DNA of 64,000 bases from Heliocidaris tuberculata (Eukaryota > Echinodermata > Echinoidea > Camarodonta > Echinometridae), in contig CM046833.1 in assembly GCA_025618425.1 (NCBI GenBank), positions 38,941,274 through 39,005,273 of the forward strand, in the 5' to 3' direction. The position numbers were made by a program, and so were the translations under genes. Shown here in pieces: positions 17,573-28,076 of the stretch (position 1 is its first letter; the number at the start of each line of letters is the position of its first letter). Below the pieces are notes generated by a model that saw nothing but the letters and a program-made list of their open reading frames with translations, made no database searches and was not told where the DNA came from.

Positions 17573-20449
17573 AATGATACAACACATGTGAGACATCACA
17601 CATGTCACCAAACATTTTTTTGTTACATGTACCTGCATATCAAAGTACACATGGATAACTATTGAAACGACAGAAAATTATCACATCATTACATCTTCAT
17701 TTAGGTATATCAAATAAGCACAGGTTAACATTCCATGATGCACATATTTCAAACTAATTTTATATTATCAAACCACATTAGCACATTCTTTTGTATTTTT
17801 GTACATCAAAATGATGAAGTAACAACTTGAAATAAAATGCATTTCATCCAATATGAAAAAAGGAAGACATATTTAGCACTGTATATCACATGGAATTATA
17901 TCAAGCTAGATATAAGCTACATGTATATACATGTAATTAGAACACGTTTGCTCACATTTCTAGAAACTCACAAACCATAGCAAAGCCCAGTGACTATTAT
18001 GATCTGCAGAAATAAAAATTACATTACAAAGTCAGAATAAGATGTTCACGTGGCAACAAGATAATGGAATTGAACCTTGAACCTTGAACCTTGATGAGAT
18101 AATCCAAGCTAAACTGGTATGGGATGTGATGTGACAACAAGTGATAGCACAGACAAAAACCCAAAACTGTATAAAATTTCCATTTACAATTTCAAATAAG
18201 GAAAGTTTTTGCAATGTTTACATGTTATAAACTAATCAGGAATGCAAGCAATTACTCAACAAGATAATAAATGAGTACATACATGTACTTGTGACTTCAT
18301 CAGCAATAAACACAACAAAATAAACATATCACAAGATGTTACTTATGAGTTATAGCCAGAATTGTGTCCATTGCTACATTTATGTACCACATATCAAGAT
18401 TCTAGGCCTCTGATTGGTCAAAACTGCAGGTATGATTTTCACTACTGACTCACTACTGACTGCAGGGTAGTATAGCAAAAAAATATTGACTGGGCATAGC
18501 TCTACTTGCGTGTATAATGAAAGGACACAGTAGATTCACATGAACTTAATGATGGATACGCTCAGTGAGACACGTGCACTACTCCTTAATTAGTATTAAA
18601 ATTACAAATAAATAGATTTTGATAGGCATATTCTGTCAAAATATCCCTAATTGAGAATCCACATGCAGGATGTGGTACATAAAACAAATATTAAAACTAC
18701 TAGCTGCCTCAGCGCTTCGTGCCTCGGCAGTTAGGCGCTATGCGCCTGGTTAACTATTTTTTTTCTTCTCACTTTATCTTTATTTTAATTTCTCTATATA
18801 TATATATATATACATAATTCCTAATCAAGGCAATTTTTGGGGCAAAATATTCAGCGGAAGGGGGAAGCCGACGTCAAGTCGAATTTTTCGGCACTGTTTT
18901 TTCCCATTTCCGTAGGGGTAGGAGGCATTCTATCAATATAAATGTAGAGGGCGCCAAATTACTTATATTACTACAAAGTTTTGTTTGGTAGGGAAAACTG
19001 ATTTTCGTATAACGTGGAAAATCTATATATGTATAACTCTTGGGGATCTAACGTCCTGAGTTTGGACTTACAGCGATGTCTGTTTTTCTTGATTATATCA
19101 ATAGTTTGGGGATTTACTAAAAATACCCTATTGCACACAAAAGGTAGTTATTATACGATTCTTTTTGCAATAAATGCAAATTGAATCAAATTAATTCTAA
19201 ACATATACTAACTAACGTCATTTCGCGCTGATATACGTATATACCATAAAATTTTTTTTTTTAATTTTCCTTTTAGTAGAATCTAGGTATATATATATAT
19301 ATATATAAGATGTAGTCATTAGTTTTGTGACCTGGTAAATTTTGCCCGGTTCAGATCCGCTTGAAATAAATACATGCCAACCGCCGAGCCGGCCCGGGTC
19401 CGGTCATAATGTTGTGGTAATCGAAACATCATTTAATCATTTTAAAAAAGAACTTGAAGAAAACCATCAAATAGGAGCCAGAATTCCAAGTACTACAGTG
19501 CTAAATCCCTGGGGTATCGTAAAAGGTTGGAAGGATGAAAGTTGAGGCTAGGTGGGTGCCATAGCACACGGAGTGGAATGAAAAATTAGAAGGGGGTTAT
19601 ATTGAAGAAATTCACACATGCCAAACACACAATGAGACCTGGGCACTGTCTTATAAAAGAGTTGTAAATTGATGAAATCACTTGCTCCGTTGAGGTTGGT
19701 CTCACTATGTGTACTCATTGGAACATGAATCTCAAAGTTGCGTTGAAATTGAATCAATCTTAAATGTTTTATAAGATGAAGCCCAGACTGCACAATGACT
19801 TCCCTTATCAAAATCACAACCTATGAACTGTCAACAAGTAGCACGCGTGCCAAATCCCCTTTGCATCCCCCATTTTCAGAGCGATGAAAAAAATATCTTT
19901 GTAGTTCAAAATGATGTAATTTTATTTTCTTAAGAATCAGAAAGTTCAAATTAAATACAATGTCATATTCAATTTTGAAGCAGGATGGTCAGTGATTGGG
20001 CTGGTAAAGGTCTTCAAACTTACAAAATTTGTCAAATGTCCGTATTAAAGTGCCTAGGGCACGAATATACGCTGTGCTTCGTGCAGACATAGGTACAATA
20101 CACTGAAGGAGATTGGATCAAAAGTCTAACTCTAAGCTCTAAAACAACAATAACAATAAATAACACAATAAGCAACAACAATGCAAAATTACCATGAACA
20201 AATAAATTTCTTGCTTTGGAAAATTATACTTCATGTACCATTACCCAAAATAACTCACAGAAATATTGATTTTGAGGATGTTTCCAAATAAAAACGTACT
20301 CCGGAACGGACAGCCACTACATTATTCTGTTTTTGACCAGAGTGGGCGAACTCATGAATATTCAGCAAGCAGCCCCGAGTATCTAGGTGACGATGGTATT
20401 TATTATTCATGAGTCTGTACCCCGAAGTTTGAATTTTCCTTTGCGAGTT
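17573..20449. other. Noncoding AT-rich DNA
   Basis: No gene seen. It holds three tandem ccttgaac units near 18064-18090 (a retroposon-tail-like motif), (TA)n tracts near 18796 and 19289, and a short GC-rich stem-forming stretch near 18706-18750. Confidence 0.5.
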
Positions 20450-21070
20450 GGATTTTTCGCCCCGGGAGGGGGGGGGGGGGGGATGTCCCATTGAGGCCTG
20501 TACGGCATCTGCATCCATGATTTTCTGAAAAGCACCCTAAACGAAGATATAAGTCGAGAGGTTTTTGATACCCTATTCAGGGAAACCTGCCAAAAACTTC
20601 TGAATTTTAGATCCTTAACAGGTTTTTTAAAGATTTTGGATAGTATTTTACACCCTATTCGAGGATTGGTTCTTCTTGGCCCTTTTTTGGCCAAAAAGGA
20701 AGAGTTAAAGACAATAAAATTACTTCGGAACACATAGGGTCCTACAGAATGATGTTTTCATTGAAAGAATAGGAAAGAACCTTTATGGATTCTTAAAAAA
20801 TGTATTCATGGGAAGATTTTCAGACCGGCGCTACTCCTGACCGGCTCCCGACTGCTACTGTCAAATTTCCTACCTTTTTCGAGGATCTTTTCTCATCACA
20901 ACTAGTGAATTTGATACCCTTTTTTCAGAATTGTCCTGTTTTTGATACCCTAAACGAGATCCCCTGGTTACCTGTCTGGTGGTGAAAAAACAACCTTTTT
21001 TACTTGTTTCCATGGATGCGGATGCCGTACAGGCCTCAATGAGACATAGCCCTCGGGATTTTTCGTGATT
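20450..21070. mobile_element. ~620-bp inverted-repeat element with G-run
   Basis: The left arm (gatttttcgccccggg, a run of ~16 G, then attgaggcctgtacggcatc and tgcatccatg) is matched inverted at 21009-21070 (catggatgcggatgccgtac, aggcctcaatgaga). The interior repeats tttgataccct words. No coding capacity. Confidence 0.7.
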
Positions 21071-21882
21071 TCTATTTTAGGTTAAATTTCAGAATTTCAT
21101 TTTTCTATAAGTGTTAGAGTCTTGACCCTAAGCTAACTAATTAATGTAAACTAAAAAAAAAAAAAAATAGAATAAGAATCCACTAGTTAAGTTAGATCTT
21201 ATCTAGTCTATTATCTAGAATGAAATAAGTCTAGTATCTAGACCAATTAATTTTATCAATTAATTTGAAGAATTCATGCAAAGATTCTGAGAACTTCAAG
21301 TGAAAGTCTTGCCATAAGCATAACAATTTCACTTTTCACTTTTAGTCAGGCATGTTGGTGTTGCTGCAGTGAATGTATGCACTATTATATTGCATGCAGT
21401 GTACAGCCTGCGTAACGCAACAGTGGCACTTCCACTGCACTGTGTGAGATGCGGTGTGAGCAAGATCCGATGTGGATTTTCAATGATTCTATTGGGTTGT
21501 TTTTTCAAACGGGTACAATAATTAATCAGATATTGTTGGGCTTGCCATCAGAATGTGAATGAAGTTAGCTATCAGGAACATCTGATTCTTGCAATTCTCC
21601 GTTGAGAGCAAGAAAGGTGTTAACTCTGCATAAAAGTATATGAGTTACAGCAAAGTAACATCTTTCTGGCTCTTAACAGACAATATATAATAATGTGAGA
21701 TATACATATTATCAAACAGTTCTACATCCTGACTAGTTGCAGGTGATTTTTCCAATTGGAAACATATAGACAAGTCACAATATGGTAACTGTTGGTCTGT
21801 ACTATGTATAGATGATTCATAATTTGGTAATAATATCACTTAGACCCCGTAACAATAATACATGAGAATAGTTGGGGTCCTC
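21071..21882. other. Noncoding DNA with a hairpin
   Basis: AT-rich, with a tagatcttatctagtctatt-like stretch at 21190-21245 made of overlapping CTAG words. Nothing coding is recognised. Confidence 0.5.
21601..21677. repeat. Hairpin related to 17489-17572
   Basis: Left arm gttgagagcaagaaaggtgt and right arm acatctttctggctcttaac pair with few mismatches. The gttaactctgca following the left arm also follows the left arm of the 17.5-kb hairpin. Confidence 0.75.
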
Positions 21883-23044
21883 ACATATGGGTGAGAATTT
21901 AGAAAAATGTACCAATTGGTCAAAGGAGGCTCAAAATTTTTTTTTTGAGAAGAGTAAAAATGGCATGTTTATTGTTGAAGAATACAAATTTAAGCATTAC
22001 AAAAACCCGATTATACCGGGATATTTCCCATGGAACAGGTTTTTATTAACCGTTCAGTTAACCATCTCAGAAACGTGAACGTCCGTGATTAATATAAGCA
22101 CCCTATACTTGGTATAAACGAAAGTGTAAGATTTTCTCGTAAATGTTTAATAAATCATTAGCACAAATAGTGATTGAAATTGAAGTTACAAATGCGGACA
22201 GTTCTTATCCAGTCTAATGGCCACATTTGGTTTGCTAGTGATATCAATATCAAGTACTTTTCTGATATTTTCAAAATTTTGCACCTGCAGTCGTAATGTT
22301 TTTTTAATTTTTCTCACATGAAAAAAAAAGATTATATTTTGACTTATGTAACTAAAATTAGTAGTACAGATTATGCACTTAAAGAAAAAACATTTTACTT
22401 CATCCCCTCTGACATATGTGAGCTCTTACAGGTATTCAAACCTAACATACTTTTCATCACGGAAGTTCTCATATCCCTCACGGACGTTTTAAATGAGATT
22501 TATAGTATTACAGCCAATTTCTTTGAAGATAACACAACAATTTTTATTTGGTATTCAACATAATTGGTTAAAATCTTGATAACACATTTACAGAACAGGA
22601 ACACCAAAATGCATCAGATCACAAACTCGAAACATGACTTGTAACATCTTCTATTTGTCAGAAATATCATACGTCTCCCAACTTTCTGATACAGAACAAA
22701 ATTCAGTGAGCTAATTTCACTTAAAACATTTTAGAGCAATCACAAATATTCCTGATGACATGAAATATATAAGTATTTTCAAGGGTTAAGTGAATTCGTC
22801 AAATATCTTTCCCGTTTCGGCAGATATTGTTAATCTCACCGACGTTTGCAAGATATTCACGGAAGTTAGTAATATAACCTGAATATAATCATGGCGTTAC
22901 TAAGGTAACTCCATGTAATGAGATCAAGAAATCTCTCACTGAACGTTCATACAAGTTATCATTATAACTCAATGTAACTATTAATTAGAGTCAACTAGAG
23001 CTATCATGAAACTAAGACCACTGCATCTGACAGGTTACATGTCG

Positions 23045-24250
23045 TTTTTCAGAAGGTCCGTATTTCCGAGGGTTCGTTTTTCCGAAGGTTCATAATTCCA
23101 AAGGTTCGTTATTCCGAAGGTTCTTTACTCCGAAGGTTCGTTACTCCGAAGGTTCGTTTTTCCGAAGGTTCGTATTTTTGAAGATTCGTTTTTCCGAAAA
23201 TGAAATAGGATTCATAATTCCGAAGGTTCATATTTCCGAAAATGAAATGAGGTTCATAATTCCGAAAATGAAATAATGTTTGTATTTCCGAAAATGAAAA
23301 AGGGTTCCTAATTCCGAAGGTTCATATTTCCGAAAATGAAAGAGGGTTCATAATTCCGAAGGTTCGTATTTCCGAAAATGAAATGAGGTTCATAATTCCG
23401 AAAATGAAATAATGTTTGTATTTCCGAAAATGAAAAAGGGTTCCTAATTCCGAAGGTTCATATTTCCGAAAATGAAAGAGGGTTCATAATTCCGAAGGTT
23501 AGTATTTCCGAAAATGAAAAAGGGTTTGCATTTCTGAAAATGCAAAAGGGTTCGTATTTCCTAAAATGAAAAAGGGTTCGTATTTCCGAAAATGAAATAC
23601 GGCTCGTATTTCCGAAAATGAAAAAAAGTTTGTATTTCCGAAAATGAAAAAGGGTTTGTATTTCCGAAAATGAAATAGGGTCCATAATTCCGAAAATTAA
23701 ATGGGGTTCGTATTTCTGAAAATTAAATAGGATTCATAATTCGGAAAATGAAAAAGGGTTCATAATTCCCAAAAATCAATAAAGTCCTACTCAACTTTTT
23801 GGAATTACAAGCCTTCGGAATTATACCCCTTTTTTAATTTTCGGAAAAACGAACCCTATTTCATTTTCCAAATTATGAACCATATTTCTTTTTCGGAAAT
23901 ACAAACCCTATTTCATTTTTTGAATTATGATCCCTATTTCTTTTTCGGAAATACAAACCCGTTTTCATTTTCGGAAATAAGAACCTTCAGAATAAACTCT
24001 ATTTCATTTTCGGAATTACGAATCTTCAGAAAAATGAACCCTATATCTTTTTCGGAATTATGAACCATATTCTATTTTCGGAATTATGAAATCTTTTTCA
24101 TTTTCGGAATTATGAACCTTCGGATAAGCAAACCTTTGGAATAATGCAACAAATGCTCGGAATTATGAACCCTTTTTCATTTTCAGAATTATGAACCCCC
24201 AGGCATGGGAAATTAGTGTTTCGGAATTATGAACCTTTGGAAAAACGAAA
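23045..24250. repeat. Large foldback repeat of TTCCGAAAATGAAA units
   Basis: The left half (23045-23790) is an array of ttccgaaaatgaaa separated by gggttcgtat or ggttcataa. The right half (23810-24250) is the same array inverted (ttcattttcggaattatgaacc). The spacing keeps long frames open on both strands, which gives low-complexity SFSEI/FHFRKY-type pseudo-proteins; these are not genes. A short second copy is at 35305-35640. Confidence 0.88.
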
Positions 24251-24409
24251 TGCCCCCAATGGCCAAAGATGGGTCAGGTAGGTCACCGCCAGGTTTGTTT
24301 GACAGGCCGAGAGGTTTACTTGACAGACCAGTCAGCTTCGAGCTTTGCAGCCGCCCCTACTCCATCCCTTCCCATGTCCAGCGTCGAAATACGACCATGT
24401 GCTTTTGTC

Positions 24410-24611
24410 CTAATGCGTTGGAGCATACATCCATCTTCTCTCCTTTTCATCTTCATCTAATTGTTTCCATATTTTTCTATAACTTTTCTTTTTTCTCTTT
24501 GCCTCTTGGCTGTTATACGCAGTTTCTGTGAGCTCATCTTTCTTCCGTTGACGATACTCCGCCTGAGACTGAGCAGCTGACTTTTTAATCAAAATTTCTT
24601 GGACGTGGCAT
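24410..24611 (-). pseudogene. RQAEYRxR-type basic-region protein fragment, frameshifted
   Basis: On the minus strand ATG at 24611-24609 starts MPRPRNFD then hits a stop. Shifting frame by one gives KKSAAQSQAEYRQRKKDE followed by a Lys/Arg-rich helix (EAKRKKKSYRKIWKQ). This resembles the N-terminal (S)AAxRQxEYRxRR motif of multi-copy uncharacterised animal proteins, some of which I associate with mobile elements. The reading frame ends after about 60 codons. It is a relic, and the family match is from pattern memory only. Confidence 0.4.
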
Positions 24612-26399
24612 GATCAGTGAAACTCTGCAAAATAAAGTGACTGTGTATGAAGTGAACGTCCGTTATGACGACGAAAAATGAAATGTTGATATATAAATTC
24701 AAATTATCGAAAAGTAAGGGGATACTTGATTGGCATCTACTGTGAAAGTATGGAGGAAATTATCCATCTCCTTTGGTGGAATTCATAACAATCTTTCAAG
24801 AACGAACCTCCGAGAGCAAAAAGACAAATCAAATTATATTATAGGGAAATTAGAAGCTAGCTAATAATATATACCTTATATTAGTGATTAGACATTATAC
24901 TAATAACTGCAAGTGGTATCACACACATTACAAGTATAACAAGGAAAATAGATAAAAAGTGAGTTTTCTTACCGAACCTCCGTGAGGAAAACTGATTTAA
25001 AGTTTCTCATGCAATAAAAATCTTGAAACTCGACCAATTAAAATAATATTTTAACAAAATTATAGTAAGTAGAGCTCACTTTATTCTAACTATCATTCAT
25101 AATAATTAATCATATCTAAATAGGTAATATTAGCATTTAAACTTTAATTTGAAAAAAAAAAATCATAAAATAGATTTTACATACAAAATAGTATCTTAAA
25201 AATAAGCCAAATTGTATGTCGACTGTGATATTTCAGTAGCATAAATTATGTAGTCATCAAATAGCTCTGAAAATCAATCATGCAAAAGGAACTTCCCAAG
25301 AAAAGAGCCATTTCAAAATGTATTTGTTTTTTTCTCGGAGGTTCGTTGAAACCATCACGGACGTTCTGTGTTTAGGAGCACACGCTTTCATAGCCAAGCA
25401 TAAGCGAATAATAATTGAGAAAATTACTCCAGCACGTTCAAACTTTCTTGGAAGTCCATTCCTACCAAAATAACACAAAAACTGGATCCCCGATGGTATC
25501 TTAGATTACTTAAAATCACTGATGTTAATGAGTATCTCCTGTGGAACCAAATTTTTTGCATAACTTTTGTTGTTTCTATTGCAAATCAGCACACCCACGT
25601 GGCTCGTGCGTAACTTCAACGAGTAGGACTACTTACCTCTTGCTCTGAGCTGTGTGATGAAAGCGCATTTTGACCTGCGAGCAACACCCATCAGCTCAAA
25701 ATTTATCGTAGAATCGTATACCTCACGGAAGTTCGTTTTCCTAACGGAGGTGCGCAAAACTGTTCTGAACCCATCAAAAATCAAATTTTCTTGGGAAAAT
25801 GGGGGAAAATTTTCAGGAATCATGAATCTATTAGAGATACATATTTTAATTACCACCAAAAACCACTGTCTGATCTTTAACGGGCTCTTTCACCCCAAAA
25901 AGTATATTGAACTTCCGTGAGGGGAACCCAGTATAATATTATGTAAATTGTTGTCATTTCTTTAATAATGCACGTTATTTCCTGATTTTTTCTAGAAATG
26001 TTCTTCGTATTACAGTCTTTGATTTGCCATTGGTCATGTCGTATCTCTTATAGTAGAATTCTTTTCAGAAATCATAAAGATATGCTAACGGACGTTCTCC
26101 TTTGTTGGCCATTTAATGTTTTAATTAACCCTGTGACCTACTACATATCAAACATATGAACAATTATATATTTACTGAAAGCCCTTCACTTATTCTTTCA
26201 GATGACACCAAAATATATAAAAATAAATAGGAATAGAAACGAATAGGGCCGTTAGAAACACACTGAAGTCAGGAAATGAACAAATTGGTACATTTTTCAA
26301 AATCCTGACCCATATACAGTTGTAACTCATAATACAGAAATTGTAGAGACCTAAACAGAAATCTCATCACTAGGGAATAAATCAGGCTTATACATACAA

Positions 26400-26830
26400 G
26401 TATATGCAATGTCTTACTGTATCAATATCGTAGCAACTAGACTCCATATTTTGATTGCTTCTCCGGAATTTCAGGATCCTCCTGTGTATATTATGTGTAT
26501 GCCTTTGTTCACTTTCTCCTATTTTCTCTGTCTCTCTTTTTAACCCTTCCTCAACTTTTCGTTCCTTTGCTTCTTCTTTTCTACTCCTCTCTCTCCTTTT
26601 CCTTTTGCCTTTGATGACACAGAAGTTTTAATTATATTTTTAGATTTTGATGCAATATTTTAGAGTTTTATTTAGTATTTTTATTATTCAAGATCTATGG
26701 TTGTATGTTCTAGTTATTCTCATTTTGATCGTTTATTATTTTGTACATATGACTTTGTAAATTGAGCAATTTCAGCTGTCCAGCTGCATGTTCTTTTATT
26801 ACAATAAACCGAATCAAATCAAATCAAATC
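26400..26830 (+). mobile_element. Retroposon 3' tail with (ATCAA)n end
   Basis: A pyrimidine-rich stretch (26510-26610), then AT-rich text, AATAAA at 26803-26808 and a terminal run of aaatc units to about 26830. This layout matches 61560-61765 (which ends gaaataaactttgaactgaa) and is typical of CR1/L2/RTE-like LINE or SINE 3' ends. No reading frame remains and the 5' boundary is uncertain. Confidence 0.5.
26795..26800 (-). promoter_or_regulatory. Probable polyadenylation signal AATAAA of the LRR gene
   Basis: AATAAA on the minus strand, 19 nt beyond the stop codon, giving a very short 3' UTR. It lies in the antisense retroposon tail, which also supplies the stop. Confidence 0.5.
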
Positions 26831-28076
26831 AACTCTGGACAGAGTAGAAGGAGCTCGTCTCTTGTATGACCTGTTCTGTTGAGAGAATTGACTTACAGTA
26901 TCTGAGGAATCGTTACTATGAATGATATGACCTCCAGCAGTATTGCTTGCACTTTGGTTTGGAAACAGGAAGTTGGTTGAATGTGAAATCTGACTGGAAG
27001 AACCTGGTCTACTTGAGGTATCTGTCCTTTCCTGAACAACTGGTTGATATGGGGTAGCTGAATTGTGTCTTGTAGACATGGTAGGGATAACCATGGCATG
27101 TAATGGATGATAGTAAGGTGGAGTGTAGTAAGGCTGAACAGACCCAGGCCTGTTTGTAGAACCTGCTCCCTCTTGAACTGATGGTTGATACTGGGTAACT
27201 GAATGGTGTCCTATAGACCTAGCAGGTTGATGATATTCAGAGACTGGAGGGTTACACAATGGAGCAGAGCTAGAAGTAGACACATGGTAGGATTGAGTGT
27301 AGTGAGCCTGATTAGACACAGGCACCGTGGTAGAACCTGCTCCATCAGGAACTAATGACTGATACTGTCTTGGTGCAAGGCATCCTGTGAACATGGTAGC
27401 TTGGTCATATTGTGACACTTGAGGGTTAGGAGATGGAGCATGGCTTGACTTAGAGGTATGGTGGGATGGATCATAGTAAGGCTCTCTATGCCCATGGTTG
27501 AAAGTAGAATCACTGAAAGTCTGGTGTGGAGCAGTGGTACAGTACCCAGTAGACATGCCTGATGGAATACTGAAAGGCATAAATTGGGGCTGACTATGCC
27601 TAGGATTCCCTAGTATGGTATTACTCCTCCAATACACTGGATGACTACCAGTTTGATTCCTCAACGTTCCTGTCTTTTGCAAAGGTTGTCTCATATGGAC
27701 ATTGTCATGAGATCCTTGTAAGACTGGAATGTTGGTACCTAACCCCCTGGGTATGGTGTATGGGCTTACACTGATATTGGCATATACTGGATTCACACTA
27801 CTAGTGCTTGCCATGTCATCTTGGTACATTGCTCTTTGTTGCTCTGATGAGACATTACTTGTGTTGCCTGTGTTTCCTTGGTAACTGCCTCCTAATGGCT
27901 GCCTAGGTAATGTGCATGTAGGTTGAGGGATTGGATTGGTTCCAGTAATGTCCCTTGTACATGGAGGCATCTGGTATAAAGTGTGTGTGTTGGTAATGAG
28001 TTGCTCTGGGCAATTGGCTGAGAGCATAGATAATGGAATGGATGAATACCGGTAAGCTAATACCCGTTGGCGGTAT
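26819..28076 (-). CDS. Last exon of the LRR gene: Ser/Pro/Tyr-rich tail
   Basis: The acceptor (polypyrimidine run then tgcaatacag) precedes 28076, and 418 codons run to TGA at 26821-26819. The sequence is low in charge and rich in Ser, Pro, Tyr, Thr, Gln and His, with three diverged repeats around QYQSLVPDGAGST, QYQPSVQEGAGSTNRPGS and PYQPVVQERTDTSSRPGS. It ends QNRSYKRRAPSTLSRVDLI. No catalytic domain, membrane segment or zinc site is seen, and it is probably disordered. The frame stays open for over 1.2 kb without simple-repeat support, so I take it as real coding sequence. The final codons and stop fall in the (TTTGA)n tail of an antisense retroposon. Confidence 0.7.

Larger units (their letters stand above)
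21883..26317. mobile_element. 4.4-kb inverted-repeat-bounded region, probable non-autonomous transposon
   Basis: Outer arms of about 40 nt: 21883-21922 (acatatgggtgagaattt, aaaaatgtaccaattggtc) and the inverse at 26278-26317 (gaacaaattggtacattttt, cctgacccatata), with roughly 80% pairing. Inside, the motif TCACGGA-N-GTTC recurs about a dozen times in both orientations, a foldback repeat is nested at 23045-24250, and a frameshifted gene fragment lies at 24410-24611. No transposase is recognised and no target duplication is clear, so the superfamily is unknown. Confidence 0.5.

Noticed and set aside
23458..24063. Repeat proteins SFSEI / FHFRKY on both strands
   Set aside because: Translation of the foldback TTCCGAAAATGAAA array; a nucleotide-level repeat, not a gene.
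24229..24531. 100-codon plus-strand frame after the foldback
   Set aside because: It begins in the foldback array and runs antisense over the RQAEYRxR remnant; no domain.
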